A stretch of 64,000 nt of DNA from M30B66 sp040882555 (GCA_040882555.1 JBBEBC010000092.1:1-64000); one strand, 5' to 3'. Positions 1 to 9,626 are shown, numbered from the stretch's first letter. Numbers and translations: made by a program. Notes: generated by a model from the letters alone, not told the origin.

Positions 1-135
1 AAGTGAAAGCATCACCGCACGTGACTCTTTTCCTTGAACCTCGTTATCGGGAGCGTCCCATTCAATTCTCGATGGGACATTATTTTCGTCTAGCTTTATT
101 CTTAAAACAATTTCTGAGTCTCTTTCTTTTGTCAT
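1..135 (-). CDS. gldC: Gliding motility protein GldC, partial (N-terminal 45 residues)
   Basis: Reading leftward from an ATG at 135-133, the frame stays open to the window edge and encodes a start MTKERDSEIVLRIKLDEN followed by VPSRIEWDAPD and a segment ending AVMLSL. This pattern (charged N terminus, LDEN, a conserved W in a short beta segment, A-x-MLS) is that of GldC, a small protein of about 110 residues needed for full gliding motility in Flavobacterium. The start codon overlaps the gldB stop in ATGA, so the two genes are translationally coupled, the usual gldB-gldC order. The 3' two thirds lie outside the window. Identity rests on the N terminus and the neighbour. Confidence 0.85.
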   Translation of the reverse strand, partial: MTKERDSEIVLRIKLDENNVPSRIEWDAPDNEVQGKESRAVMLSL

Positions 136-1184
136 GAGCGTACTGGTTTATAACCCGAAGTATTGAATAATTTATGCGCATCATTCATCTGAATTAGCTG
201 GGGAAGACTTATTTCAGCATTTTTTTCCATGAATGATTTTACAATTTGCAAACCTAACCAAACTCCAATTCTTGGAGGTGCTTCTTGAGGAAAACCTTTT
301 GTAAAAGGTCCGTCACTAACATAAGCCACTTCATTATTGAAATCTCTAGTATAGAAAAGCTTTCTATCTATAAAGTGAGACCAGATTTTACCTTCATTCT
401 TTTTGCACCATTCAAGCTCAGCTTCTGTATAAGTCATAACGGATGCTGCTGAATATTGAGGAAGAAGTTGAGAGATAAAATAAATCATCTTGCCTTCATA
501 AATCATCCTTGAAATCAAATCTTCTTCTTTTGCTTCATTTGGAAAAGTTGCCAAAACAAAGCCTTTTACAGCATCCGTAACCAAGTAATTGCGATTCATT
601 CGCTTGGTTTTGTAAGCCGGTAAAGCAAGCAATTCATAAAACCGACATGAGTCTCCTAAATACATATCCAAACCTATGGCTAGCGTAGAATCTGAAATTG
701 CAATATTGTAATTAAAGCCAGAAATCATTGCGTTTACCTGAGGTATCAGACTGTCAGGAAAAACAAGATGGTAACGTGTCATGGCAATAGATAAATCCTT
801 GTTTTCCTCTTCGAGGGATGGATATTGTTTCTTAACCTCCTTATAAACAGATTGAATATCTGGATCATTAATAAAACCAAGGATATTTTCGCTAAACATT
901 GGAAAATTTTTTCCGCCTAAGCGAATAATTTTACCTGTGAAAAGGTCAACAAAACTTCCATATTTTTCATAAAGAAGAGTCGTGTCTTTTATGAATGAGG
1001 CTTTGGTGATGGCAAAGAAATCCTCATCAAAACGATTAACCTCAAGGTTGATTTGAGCTTCCTTTTCCTGGTCGCTTACACTTTCAATTCTTAATGGTTT
1101 ATCTATTGGATTCTCTACTGATGAACCACAGGAAGTGATAACTGTTAATAAAATAGCCCAAATGGTAATCTGAAATCCTCGCAT
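132..1184 (-). CDS. gldB: Gliding motility lipoprotein GldB
   Basis: A 350-residue protein with a hydrophobic N terminus ending in a lipobox (VITSC, lipidated Cys about residue 19), so it is probably an outer- or inner-membrane lipoprotein. The body begins with the family pattern NRFDEDFF, followed by a segment about a final FTGKIIRLG region and an all-helical domain like GldB. GldB is required for gliding in Flavobacterium and is widespread in Bacteroidota, including non-gliders, which suggests a link to type IX secretion. It overlaps gldC by four bases (ATGA). Its start is supported by a TACTTTTG -7 box about 33 bases upstream. It is divergent from an outer-membrane barrel gene and nadE. 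Confidence 0.88.
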   Translation of the reverse strand: MRGFQITIWAILLTVITSCGSSVENPIDKPLRIESVSDQEKEAQINLEVNRFDEDFFAITKASFIKDTTLLYEKYGSFVDLFTGKIIRLGGKNFPMFSENILGFINDPDIQSVYKEVKKQYPSLEEENKDLSIAMTRYHLVFPDSLIPQVNAMISGFNYNIAISDSTLAIGLDMYLGDSCRFYELLALPAYKTKRMNRNYLVTDAVKGFVLATFPNEAKEEDLISRMIYEGKMIYFISQLLPQYSAASVMTYTEAELEWCKKNEGKIWSHFIDRKLFYTRDFNNEVAYVSDGPFTKGFPQEAPPRIGVWLGLQIVKSFMEKNAEISLPQLIQMNDAHKLFNTSGYKPVRS

Positions 1185-1199
1185 TTCCTTGATTCGATA

Positions 1200-1208
1200 T
1201 ATCTTTGC
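1200..1208 (+). promoter_or_regulatory. -7 box of the outer-membrane protein gene at 1261
   Basis: TATCTTTGC matches the Bacteroidota TAnnTTTGc -7 element. It lies about 53 bases before the ATG at 1261. It sits next to the oppositely oriented gldB box, so the two promoters overlap. Confidence 0.5.
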
Positions 1209-1216
1209 TGAACGGT

Positions 1217-1224
1217 CAAAAGTA
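1217..1224 (-). promoter_or_regulatory. -7 box of gldB-gldC
   Basis: Read on the minus strand this is TACTTTTG, a match to TAnnTTTG, placed about 33 bases before the gldB ATG. It lies only 8 bases from the plus-strand -7 box, forming a compact divergent promoter pair. Confidence 0.5.
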
Positions 1225-1260
1225 CAAATTCGTACCGCTAAACATTAAAACAGAACAAGT

Positions 1261-2013
1261 ATGTCTTCAATTAATCGTTTTAAAAATATTTTGGCTTTCT
1301 CGGCTATCATTTGCTTTTTACTAACATTCAATAATGTTTCTGCTCAATCTAAATTCAGATTTGGCCTAAAAGCAGCACCCTTAGTGAGTTGGATTAAGCC
1401 TGATTTTCAAGATATCCCAGCTGATTTCACTTCAGAAAATGGTGGTCTTAGAGTTGGTTTTATGTGGGGACCAATGGCTGAAATTGCTCTTAGTGAAACT
1501 TTTTTAGTTTCGACTGGCGTTGATATCAACTACACATCAGGTAAAATTGAGGGAACATTAAAAGACCCTATAAGCGGAAGTCTTGTTGAATGGGATCAAC
1601 TTTACAAAACACGTTTTATAGAATTACCTGTTATGCTTAAGTTCCGTACAAAAGAAATTGGTTATTTACGCTATTTCGGACTTTTCGGTATGGGTGCCGG
1701 TTTCAGATATAGTGCGAGCACAGAGTTCTCTCGTTCATCTAATACGAGTACAGAAACAATTAACAATGATGACTCTGAGAAATATATAAAATCTTTCAGA
1801 GGATCCCTTCAAATAGGAGCTGGAGCTGAGTATTCCCTAGCAGGCAACACGGCTTTAGTGGTATCTGTAATCTTCAATAATGGTCTTACTAACATGCTTC
1901 AAAACCAATTTGAAGAACCCATTGTTGGTTCGCTAGTTCAAGACCCATTCAATGCTATTACAGAAAACGGTATTACTAATTACATGCAGTTAAATATTGG
2001 TATATTATTTTAA
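1261..2013 (+). CDS. Outer-membrane beta-barrel protein, PorT-like family
   Basis: A 250-residue protein with a signal peptide (cleavage likely after VSAQ, about residue 29) and an alternating polar/hydrophobic pattern typical of a small eight-strand barrel, ending in an aromatic residue (LNIGILF), as outer-membrane barrels do. It starts the mature part with KFRFGLKAAP, the usual opening strand of the PF13568 (PorT-like) family. Some members (PorT/SprT) are needed for type IX secretion, but nothing here proves it is that orthologue. It is divergent from gldBC, has its own TATCTTTGC promoter box, and is followed after 24 bases by nadE, with which it may be cotranscribed. Confidence 0.7.
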   Translation: MSSINRFKNILAFSAIICFLLTFNNVSAQSKFRFGLKAAPLVSWIKPDFQDIPADFTSENGGLRVGFMWGPMAEIALSETFLVSTGVDINYTSGKIEGTLKDPISGSLVEWDQLYKTRFIELPVMLKFRTKEIGYLRYFGLFGMGAGFRYSASTEFSRSSNTSTETINNDDSEKYIKSFRGSLQIGAGAEYSLAGNTALVVSVIFNNGLTNMLQNQFEEPIVGSLVQDPFNAITENGITNYMQLNIGILF

Positions 2014-2037
2014 TCGCTTTCTAATCATAATTCCTTC

Positions 2038-3696
2038 ATGAAGATTGCCCTTGCTCAAATAAACACCCGCATTGGTGATTTTCAGGAAAATTTAAAAAGC
2101 ATTCTCTCCTCTATTGAAAGAGCAAAGAGAGATTCTGCTGATATTATCGTTTTTCCTGAACTAATCGTGTGTGGTTATCCTCCACTCGACTTTCTGGAAT
2201 TCGAGGATTTCATAGCACGGTGCAAAGAATCGGTAGGGACTATAGCATCCCACTGTAGTGGAATAGCTGCTATTGTTGGCGCGCCTGATATTAACCCGAG
2301 GTCTGAAGGAAAGAATCTTTTCAATGCTGCGTTTTTTCTTGCAGAAGGAAAGATTCAGCAGGTGGTTCATAAAACATTGCTCCCAACTTATGATGTCTTT
2401 GATGAATATCGCTATTTTGAGCCTAACCACAGTGTTTTTAACTGCATTAAGTATAAGGGAACTACCATTGCTTTAACCATTTGCGAAGACCTCTGGGATA
2501 TTGAGGAAGACAAAATGTATAACCACTGGCCAATGGAGCAATTGATGTCTCAAAAGCCAGATGTTATGATAAACATTGCCGCCTCCCCATTTAGTGAAGG
2601 GCATACCTTAAGCAGAAAAAGGGTTCTACACAAAGCTGCTGCAGATTATAAACTACCGCTTTTTTATGTTAATCATGTTGGAGCTCAAACCGAACTTATT
2701 TTCGACGGAGGCTCAATGGTTCTAAATGCGAAAGGAGACGTAGTTTGTGAAATGAATTATTTCGAAGAAGATTACCGTGTTTTTGAACTCGATTGGGTTA
2801 AAACTGCAAAGTCTATCACTTTTGCTACTTCCGAAATTTTTGAGCAAACAGATTCTTCCATAAAAAGTATTCATCAGGCTTTGCTTCTTGGAATAAGAGA
2901 TTATTTCAGGAAACTGAATTTCAATAAAGCAATTTTGGGCCTTAGCGGGGGTATCGATTCTGCGGTAGTTTTCTCTTTAGCGGCAGAAGCTCTTGGAAAA
3001 GACAATGTGCTTGGGGTGATGATGCCCTCGCCTTATTCTTCTGACCATTCTGTAAATGATGCCCTTGAATTAGCAAAAAACCTAGGCTCTCCAACGAGGA
3101 CAATATCTATAAATGACTCATTTTCAACTTTACTAGACAATTTGAACCCTCATTTTGAAGGTAAAAGTGAGGATGTAACTGAAGAAAATATTCAGGCTAG
3201 AATCCGTGGACTCATGCTCATGGCTTTAAGTAATAAATTCGGTTATATTCTTTTAAACACATCCAACAAAAGCGAAGCTGCAGTTGGTTACGGAACCCTA
3301 TACGGGGATATGAGTGGAGGACTATCTGTGCTTGGTGATTTATACAAAACGAAAGTTTTCGAATTAGCAAATTACCTCAATAGAGATAGGCAAATTATAC
3401 CTGAAAATATTATTACAAAACCGCCTAGTGCAGAACTCCGACCTAATCAAAAGGACAGTGATTCTTTACCAGATTACTCTATCCTAGATGAAATTCTGCA
3501 CCTCTATATCGAGCTTAGGTTGGGTCCAAATGAAATAAAGGCTAAAGGCTATAGTGAATCTCTAGTAGATAGAGTTTTAAAGCTTGTAAATACCAACGAA
3601 TACAAACGGTATCAAACCCCTCCCATTTTGAGAGTTTCTCCCAAAGCATTTGGCCTAGGAAGAAGAATGCCAATAGTAGCTAAATACCTCTCCTAA
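2038..3696 (+). CDS. nadE: Glutamine-dependent NAD+ synthetase
   Basis: A 552-residue two-domain enzyme that converts nicotinate adenine dinucleotide to NAD+ with glutamine and ATP. Residues 1-260 are a nitrilase-type glutaminase domain with the Glu of VFPEL (E41), a Lys in VHKTLLP and the nucleophilic Cys in LTICEDLWD. Residues about 280-552 are the synthetase domain with the PP-loop SGGIDSA starting near residue 303, followed by NTSNKSE and GDMSGG segments typical of the family. The length matches the fused glutamine-dependent class. The stop codon directly abuts the stop of the convergent TonB-dependent receptor gene with no base between. nadA, an earlier NAD biosynthesis gene, lies in this window at 36.7-37.7 kb. 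Confidence 0.97.
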   Translation: MKIALAQINTRIGDFQENLKSILSSIERAKRDSADIIVFPELIVCGYPPLDFLEFEDFIARCKESVGTIASHCSGIAAIVGAPDINPRSEGKNLFNAAFFLAEGKIQQVVHKTLLPTYDVFDEYRYFEPNHSVFNCIKYKGTTIALTICEDLWDIEEDKMYNHWPMEQLMSQKPDVMINIAASPFSEGHTLSRKRVLHKAAADYKLPLFYVNHVGAQTELIFDGGSMVLNAKGDVVCEMNYFEEDYRVFELDWVKTAKSITFATSEIFEQTDSSIKSIHQALLLGIRDYFRKLNFNKAILGLSGGIDSAVVFSLAAEALGKDNVLGVMMPSPYSSDHSVNDALELAKNLGSPTRTISINDSFSTLLDNLNPHFEGKSEDVTEENIQARIRGLMLMALSNKFGYILLNTSNKSEAAVGYGTLYGDMSGGLSVLGDLYKTKVFELANYLNRDRQIIPENIITKPPSAELRPNQKDSDSLPDYSILDEILHLYIELRLGPNEIKAKGYSESLVDRVLKLVNTNEYKRYQTPPILRVSPKAFGLGRRMPIVAKYLS

Positions 3697-6150
3697 TTAA
3701 AAGGAAACATTTAACTGAATTGCTGTTGTTCTTGGCGCTTCTATGCTCATAGGACGAAGCGTATACTCTTCGTTGAATAAGTTATTTACTACAAAGGCAA
3801 GCTTAACAACATCACTCAGACGATATGATAAACGCGTATCGAATATGGTGAACCCTTTATTATTTTGTTCTCTGTAAGCTTTTAAACCAGGGGCTGGTTG
3901 CTGAAGAATAGTTAAGTAATCATCAAGATCTTCAAATATCCTGTCGATGTTTCTCATAAAGCTACTATACCTGGCACTTACTCCAAAGGACCATTTACCT
4001 CGACCAATTTCAATATCAGCCTTAGCAATATGTTGAAACCTATATTTTAAAAGGTTTCCAGTTGAATCTGATGAAGACCAAGCATATGTGAGTTGCTTTC
4101 CTTCAAGCTTCACCGGATAAGGTAAATCAGGCTGCAGAGCAACAGGCAAGGTGTAGGTATACCCGGCAAGAATTGACAATGAAGTTTTGCCTATCGAACC
4201 TTGACCAGCCAAAGAAATATCAACACCTTTAACTTCCGTGTTGCCAATATTAAGAGAAGAAAATCCTAATCCAAATAATTGAGCTGGATCTAGTGGACCA
4301 AAAACTCCAAAATTAAATTCAATATTATCTTGAAAGGATTGAATAAAATAAGCTGCGTCTAGATAACCCAAGAAGTTACCAATTCTAAACCCTTGCTTAA
4401 ACCCTATTTCCGCATTCCATGATGTTTCTGATTTCAAACTGTCGTTTGGATATATTCTAATAGGCCCTACAGCGGTTTTGATGAATTTTTCAGCAATGGT
4501 TGGAAACCTATAACCTTGGCCAAATGAAGCCCTAAGAAAGCTTGCCTTAGCAAGTTTAAGATTTGCTCCTGCCCTAAAAACCGGCTTGCCTTCTTCAACA
4601 CTTCTAGCAGGAACAGATTCGCCTACCTGAGGACTTGAAATTGAAAAATATTCATATCTAGCTCCTGTACTAATAGTTAATACCTTGAAAAAGGTCTTAT
4701 TTACTTGTAAGTATGCTGCCACATTTCTATTAGAAGATGATGCCTGAGAATCTATTGAATCAGCAAGATTGCCTTTGTATAAATCTGAAGTTCCATAAGT
4801 ATATGAATGAACGAGACCTGCGGTAAAATTATAGCCTGAATTCAATTGTTTCTGCACCTGATACTCGCTATAAAGAACATCGCTCTTATTACTTTGATTA
4901 TTGTCATTATCGTTATTCAAGTGAAACCATCTGTTTTTTAGACTGTGACTCCAGCCTTTCTTTCCTGTATAATTGATAAAAGGGTCGACATAACTAACAT
5001 CCTGTACCGTTAATGTATTAGCACCCGGATATGCCCGATACATACCTGATTCAGCGTTCATCCAAATTAGCGATGAGGCAGAACGAGATAGCATTCCATT
5101 TACATTAACTCCATAATTTAACCCTTGAATCTTTTTACTTCTGTACCTCAAACTCGCATTTAATCTGACTCTATTCTCAAAATCTCCCCTTTGTTCAGCG
5201 TACGGGTTAAAGGTTGTATCATTAACATTGACTGGTGTAGCCCCAACATAACCAGCATCATAGAATGCATTCCCTCCTATAACTAGGTCAAGATTTCCAA
5301 ACTTCTGAGAGTGAAAGAAATTAAGTCCAGTATACCCGGGATTATTACTTCCCCAATAAATAGCATCCTTGTTCTTGGGATTATTATAGATTCCTGAAAA
5401 CAAAGTCACCTTGGTTTGAGGTTTGTCGCGCGGGTAAGCCGTTCGTATATTAATAACACCACTCAAGGCAGCCGATCCATACAATACTGATGAAGCTCCC
5501 TTAATTACCTCAACCTGCTCAATATTTTCTACTGGAAGGAAGCCCCAACTTGGCCTTCCGGCATCGCCCGATAGAATAGGCAAACCATCCATTAATATCA
5601 TTACCCTACTTCCTGCACCGAAACTATAACCACTACCACTTCTAATTTGCGGTTCGCCGTCAACAATATTTACTCCTGGAACCTGTTGCAAAGCATCATT
5701 GATGGTTGTGGTATTCTTGTTTTCGATGATGTTGGGTTTAAGAACGTCCATACTAACGGTCAGCTCTTCAATATTTTGCTCGTATTTTCCAGCTGTGGTA
5801 ACAAAGGTTTTCATGTTCACCACTTCTGGCTTCAAGGTCACATCTTTTGTTACTGAATCATTCGGTTTTAAGTTTAAAGTTAATTCTTCAGCTGCATATC
5901 CGACACTTTTAAACCTTAGCGAAATTGTACCTGCTGGAAGTTCTATTTTATAAAACCCATCCATATCGGTAACAGTTCCCTTTGTTTCATTTCCAATAAC
6001 TACAACATATACTCCTGGTATTGTTTGTTTTCCGTTTTCATCGAAAACTTTCCCAGAAACTGTAGCCCTTTCTATTTGAGAAAGCAGGGTGCTAGACGAA
6101 AAAGTAAAAAAGCTTATGAATAAATATAAAGCGGAGGTTTTTCTCAACAT
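3697..6150 (-). CDS. TonB-dependent outer-membrane receptor
   Basis: An 817-residue receptor when started at the ATG at 6150 (MLRKTSALYLF), which gives a clean signal peptide; an in-frame upstream ATG at 6204 would add a non-signal extension that overlaps dprA. After the signal comes a carboxypeptidase-regulatory-like domain (VSGKVFDENGKQTIPGVYV, about residues 30-115), a plug domain with QQVPGVNIVDG and EQVEVIKGASSVLYGS, and a 22-strand barrel ending in the terminal Phe of QLNVSF. The family imports siderophores, vitamins or other large solutes with TonB energy; the substrate cannot be read from sequence, and no SusD partner is adjacent. It is divergent from dprA and abuts nadE tail to tail. 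Confidence 0.93.
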   Translation of the reverse strand: MLRKTSALYLFISFFTFSSSTLLSQIERATVSGKVFDENGKQTIPGVYVVVIGNETKGTVTDMDGFYKIELPAGTISLRFKSVGYAAEELTLNLKPNDSVTKDVTLKPEVVNMKTFVTTAGKYEQNIEELTVSMDVLKPNIIENKNTTTINDALQQVPGVNIVDGEPQIRSGSGYSFGAGSRVMILMDGLPILSGDAGRPSWGFLPVENIEQVEVIKGASSVLYGSAALSGVINIRTAYPRDKPQTKVTLFSGIYNNPKNKDAIYWGSNNPGYTGLNFFHSQKFGNLDLVIGGNAFYDAGYVGATPVNVNDTTFNPYAEQRGDFENRVRLNASLRYRSKKIQGLNYGVNVNGMLSRSASSLIWMNAESGMYRAYPGANTLTVQDVSYVDPFINYTGKKGWSHSLKNRWFHLNNDNDNNQSNKSDVLYSEYQVQKQLNSGYNFTAGLVHSYTYGTSDLYKGNLADSIDSQASSSNRNVAAYLQVNKTFFKVLTISTGARYEYFSISSPQVGESVPARSVEEGKPVFRAGANLKLAKASFLRASFGQGYRFPTIAEKFIKTAVGPIRIYPNDSLKSETSWNAEIGFKQGFRIGNFLGYLDAAYFIQSFQDNIEFNFGVFGPLDPAQLFGLGFSSLNIGNTEVKGVDISLAGQGSIGKTSLSILAGYTYTLPVALQPDLPYPVKLEGKQLTYAWSSSDSTGNLLKYRFQHIAKADIEIGRGKWSFGVSARYSSFMRNIDRIFEDLDDYLTILQQPAPGLKAYREQNNKGFTIFDTRLSYRLSDVVKLAFVVNNLFNEEYTLRPMSIEAPRTTAIQLNVSF

Positions 6151-6212
6151 ATGAATCACGATGAAAGCGATATTAGTACTTTGCAATGTATAAAAAACAG
6201 TCATTGATGCGC

Positions 6213-7298
6213 ATGGAGAATGAAACTCTGCATTTAATAGCTCTGAATTTCATTCCGGGGGTAGGACCAAGAACTGCAAAGAAGTTAATTTCCTTGGCTG
6301 GATCTGCAAAAGAGTTTTTTCTTTTAGCAGACAATCTGAAAATAGCAGGGGTTAAAGCAAAAGATTTAACAGGAAAAAGTCTAAAAAGTTATCTGCAAAA
6401 AGCTGAAGATGAATTAAACAACGGCGCAAAAAATGGAATTCGGGCTATAAACTATTTAGAATCGGATTATCCTTTCAGATTAAGTGCCTGCGAAGATGCT
6501 CCGCTTGTTTTGCACTGCCGTGGAAAGATGGACCTTAACGCAAGTAGAACTATTGCCATTGTTGGCTCAAGAAGCGCAACAAGTTATGGCAACAGGGTTT
6601 GTGATGAGTTTATTACTGAAATGGCTAGGCTAAACTGCACATTAGTAAGTGGTTTGGCTTATGGGATTGACAGCTTTGCCCATAAGGCTGCAGATAAAAT
6701 TGGAATTCAGAATGTCGGAGTTGTGGCTCACGGACTAGATATAATCTATCCTGGGTCAAACTTAAAACTATCTAAATCAATGGAAAATTTTGGTGGGGTA
6801 GTTTCTGATTTTCCCACCGGAACCAAACCTGACAGGGAAAATTTCCCAAAAAGAAATAGGATTATTGCTGGATTAGCTGATGCTGTAATCGTTGTTGAAG
6901 CAGGTAAAAAAGGAGGCGCATTAATAACTGCTGATATTGCTTCGGCTTATAACAGAGATGTTTTCGCTGTTCCTGGAAGAATTGACGATAGTATGTCGGA
7001 AGGTTGCAACAGACTAATTAAAAATAACCGAGCAGCCATTCTTTCTTCCGTAAAAGATCTTAGCTGGTATATGGGGTGGGATGGTCAAAAAGAGTCCCAG
7101 CAAACATCCTTGTTTAGCTCGGCTACTGATGAAGAGAAAAAAATACTCTCGTTCATCAGAAATGGGAATAATCACCCCGATTTACTATCCGTAAATGCTG
7201 AAATGCCTGTGAGTAAAGTTAATGCCTTATTGTTGGGCCTTGAATTTAAAGGGCTTATCCAAGCTCTTCCAGGAAAGAAATATCAGCTTATAGGCTGA
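6213..7298 (+). CDS. dprA: DNA processing protein DprA
   Basis: A 361-residue protein that loads RecA onto incoming single-stranded DNA during natural transformation. It has an N-terminal helix-hairpin-helix-like part (IPGVGPRTAKKLI), a Rossmann core with IAIVGSRSATSYG, LVSGLAYGIDSFAHKAA and VVAHGLDIIYPGSN, the FPKRNRIIAGL and KKGGALITA DNA-binding segments, and a C-terminal winged-helix part. I take the ATG at 6213 (MENETLHL) because homologues begin about there; ATGs at 6186 and 6207 are in frame. A TACTTTGC promoter-like element at 6177-6184 would place the transcription start after the 6186 ATG, which argues against that one. The 3' end overlaps the convergent DCC gene by 16 bases. Confidence 0.95.
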   Translation: MENETLHLIALNFIPGVGPRTAKKLISLAGSAKEFFLLADNLKIAGVKAKDLTGKSLKSYLQKAEDELNNGAKNGIRAINYLESDYPFRLSACEDAPLVLHCRGKMDLNASRTIAIVGSRSATSYGNRVCDEFITEMARLNCTLVSGLAYGIDSFAHKAADKIGIQNVGVVAHGLDIIYPGSNLKLSKSMENFGGVVSDFPTGTKPDRENFPKRNRIIAGLADAVIVVEAGKKGGALITADIASAYNRDVFAVPGRIDDSMSEGCNRLIKNNRAAILSSVKDLSWYMGWDGQKESQQTSLFSSATDEEKKILSFIRNGNNHPDLLSVNAEMPVSKVNALLLGLEFKGLIQALPGKKYQLIG

Positions 7299-7738
7299 TC
7301 TACAAACCTTTCTTTCCAGCCTGGCTGAGGAATCACACAAGTATCATACTTTCCAAACCACTTATATCTGTTTCTTGCAATCATCCTATAAACTACTCTC
7401 CTTAAGGCTTTCGGAATAAAACGGAGATAGGACAATAATCTCCAACCACCACCCAAATGATATAGACATCTCAGAACTGCGTCACTTTCAAAGTAAATAG
7501 TTTCACCTTCTATGAGTATCACCCCATCAGGAATTACTCCCTTGTACCCTTGATTTGATATTAATAACTTGGCTTTATCAGACTGAAGCGCGGCATATTG
7601 AATAATGGACTTCTTATCTCTTTTGATAAGAAATTTCACGGAGCCATGGCACAGGTGGCAAACACCATCAAAAAGCAACGTTGGTTTCCGATTTAACTCC
7701 CCGCTATTTCTTCCTGCTTCAAGAGAAGTTCTTCCCAT
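7283..7738 (-). CDS. DCC-family thiol-disulfide oxidoreductase-like protein (DUF393)
   Basis: A 151-residue protein of the DCC1-like family (PF04134). The family hallmark is seen in LLFDGVCHLCHGSVKFLIKRD (D-G-x-C-x-x-C), a thioredoxin-like redox motif, followed by the AALQS segment and IPDGVILIEG. The function of the family is not settled; members are proposed to be thiol-disulfide oxidoreductases. The only ATG upstream of the domain is at 7738, which makes the start overlap the end of the ABC-F gene by 46 bases; translation may instead start later at a TTG at the domain edge. It overlaps dprA at its 3' end. Confidence 0.85.
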   Translation of the reverse strand: MGRTSLEAGRNSGELNRKPTLLFDGVCHLCHGSVKFLIKRDKKSIIQYAALQSDKAKLLISNQGYKGVIPDGVILIEGETIYFESDAVLRCLYHLGGGWRLLSYLRFIPKALRRVVYRMIARNRYKWFGKYDTCVIPQPGWKERFVDQPIS

Positions 7739-9621
7739 TCCTTCATGTTATTTGAAAGCTCACCCTTCTTTTCCTCATATTCTGAAAGAAGCTTTTTAGA
7801 CTTTTCTTCGTCTGTATATAACTCTGGGTCTGCTAGATTGTTTTCAAGTGCTTTAACCTCATTTTCAAGCTTTGAGATTTTTTCTTCGCAGTTCCTCAAG
7901 CGTGTTTCAACTTGCTTTTGTTCCTTGCTAATTCCGTTGGATGGCTTTACTACAGGAATTGGCACTTCTTTTTTTTCAGGTTTCGGAGCTTTTTGCTCTA
8001 ACGTTTTTAAGGTTTCAATTTTTCTGCTTTGCAGGAATTCAAAAATTCCACCAGGAAATTCTTTAATTCCCCCTTCCTTAAATTCAATTACTTTATTGCA
8101 AAGGCCATCCAAAAACTCCCTATCGTGAGAAACTAAAATCATTGTTCCATTGTACTGCTGAAGGGCTGATTTCAAAATGTCTTTTGACCTCATATCAAGG
8201 TGATTCGTAGGCTCATCCAAAATCAGAAGGTTAATCGGTTCAAGCAGCAATCGAGCTAAAGCTAGCCTTCCTTTTTCTCCTCCTGAAAGCACACTAACCT
8301 TCTTATCTACCGCATCTCCACTAAAAAGAAAAGATCCAAGAATGCTTCTTAATTGTAGCGTAGTAATATTTCTTGCAACATTTTCTAATGTTTCCAGCAC
8401 AGTGGCCTTGGGATCTAGTAACTCCGCTTGGTTTTGAGCAAAATAACCAATATTAACATTATGCCCTTTTTCCACCTTCCCTTCAAACTCTAAGTTTGCA
8501 GTTATTATTTTTGAAAGTGTCGTTTTACCTTCACCATTCCGACCAACAAAAGCTATCTTATCTCCACGTTCAACCATTAAGTCAACATGCTTTAGCACAT
8601 GCTTATGACCAAAACTCTTCTTGACATGCTCAAGATTCAGGACCACCTTACCGGACCTCGGAGCATCTGGAAATCGGAAGTGCATACTTGCATTATCTTC
8701 TGATTCAACTTCAATTCGTTCAACTTTATCAAGTTGCTTGATGCGCGACTGAACTTGAACGGCTTTAGAGGCTTTAGCTCTGAATCGATCGATGAATTTC
8801 TCAGTATCATCTATCATTTTCTTTTGATTCAAATAGGCGGCCATCTGCTGATCTCGCCTTTCTTTTCTCAAAACCACATACTTACTATAAGAAGCTTTAT
8901 AATCCTCAATCTTTCCTAAAGTAATTTCAATGGTACGAGCTGTTACTGCATCTAGAAAGGCTCTGTCGTGAGAAACCAGCACCACTGCTCCAGGATAGGT
9001 CGAAAGAAAACCTTCAAGCCATTGAATAGATTCAATATCTAGGTGATTCGTTGGCTCATCAAGTAAGACCGCATCAGGCATTTGAAGAAGAATCTTTGCT
9101 AATTCTACTCGCATTTTCCAGCCTCCGGAGAATTCATCCATCAAGCGATGTAAATCGCTCGATGAAAAACCTAAGCCTAAAAGAATTTTTTCGGTTTCAC
9201 CTTCTATGCTGCCATTTCCAAGTATAGATAACCTTTGGCCTACATCGTTCAGTCTTTCAATAATCGAATGGTATTCATCTGATTCATAATCAGTGCGGGT
9301 TTCTAGTTGCTTGCTAAGATCATTGAGTTCATTCTCAAGATCTAATACCTCTTTAAATGCAGTTTTTGCCTCTTCGAAGATAGTTTTCCCTGAAGCATGC
9401 TTCATTTCCTGTGGTAAGTAACCGATTCGATATCCAGCAGGTACGGCCACATTTCCCTTAGAAGGATCTTGCATTTTAGCAATAATCTTCAATAAGGTAG
9501 ACTTACCCGCACCGTTTTTTCCCGTTAAACCCACCTTATCTCTAGGTTGAATCATAAAGGAGATATCTTCAAACAAAGGCTTACCTCCAAAAAGCACTGA
9601 TAAATTTCCTACTGTGATCAT
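7693..9621 (-). CDS. ABC-F family ATPase (translation factor type)
   Basis: A 642-residue soluble protein with two ATP-binding cassettes and no membrane segments. Cassette 1 has Walker A GKNGAGKST, signature FSGGWKMR and Walker B VLLDEPTNHLD; cassette 2 has GRNGEGKTT, LSGGEKGR and LLILDEPTNHLD. Between them lies the charged inter-domain linker (P-site tRNA interaction motif region) with MAAYLNQKKMIDDTEKF, and the C terminus is a charged coiled coil (about residues 545-642). This is the Uup/YheS/EttA-like layout; ABC-F proteins act on ribosomes. The ATG at 9621 is preferred over a TTG at 9630 because a TACCTTTGC promoter box ends six bases upstream of it, which implies a nearly leaderless mRNA. 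Confidence 0.94.
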   Translation of the reverse strand: MITVGNLSVLFGGKPLFEDISFMIQPRDKVGLTGKNGAGKSTLLKIIAKMQDPSKGNVAVPAGYRIGYLPQEMKHASGKTIFEEAKTAFKEVLDLENELNDLSKQLETRTDYESDEYHSIIERLNDVGQRLSILGNGSIEGETEKILLGLGFSSSDLHRLMDEFSGGWKMRVELAKILLQMPDAVLLDEPTNHLDIESIQWLEGFLSTYPGAVVLVSHDRAFLDAVTARTIEITLGKIEDYKASYSKYVVLRKERRDQQMAAYLNQKKMIDDTEKFIDRFRAKASKAVQVQSRIKQLDKVERIEVESEDNASMHFRFPDAPRSGKVVLNLEHVKKSFGHKHVLKHVDLMVERGDKIAFVGRNGEGKTTLSKIITANLEFEGKVEKGHNVNIGYFAQNQAELLDPKATVLETLENVARNITTLQLRSILGSFLFSGDAVDKKVSVLSGGEKGRLALARLLLEPINLLILDEPTNHLDMRSKDILKSALQQYNGTMILVSHDREFLDGLCNKVIEFKEGGIKEFPGGIFEFLQSRKIETLKTLEQKAPKPEKKEVPIPVVKPSNGISKEQKQVETRLRNCEEKISKLENEVKALENNLADPELYTDEEKSKKLLSEYEEKKGELSNNMKEWEELLLKQEEIAGS

Positions 9622-9626
9622 TTGCC

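Noticed and set aside
3690..3702. Missing terminator between convergent nadE and the TonB receptor gene as a sign of misassembly
   Set aside because: Both reading frames are complete with normal C termini; abutting convergent genes also occur elsewhere in the window (7283-7298, 10094-10096).
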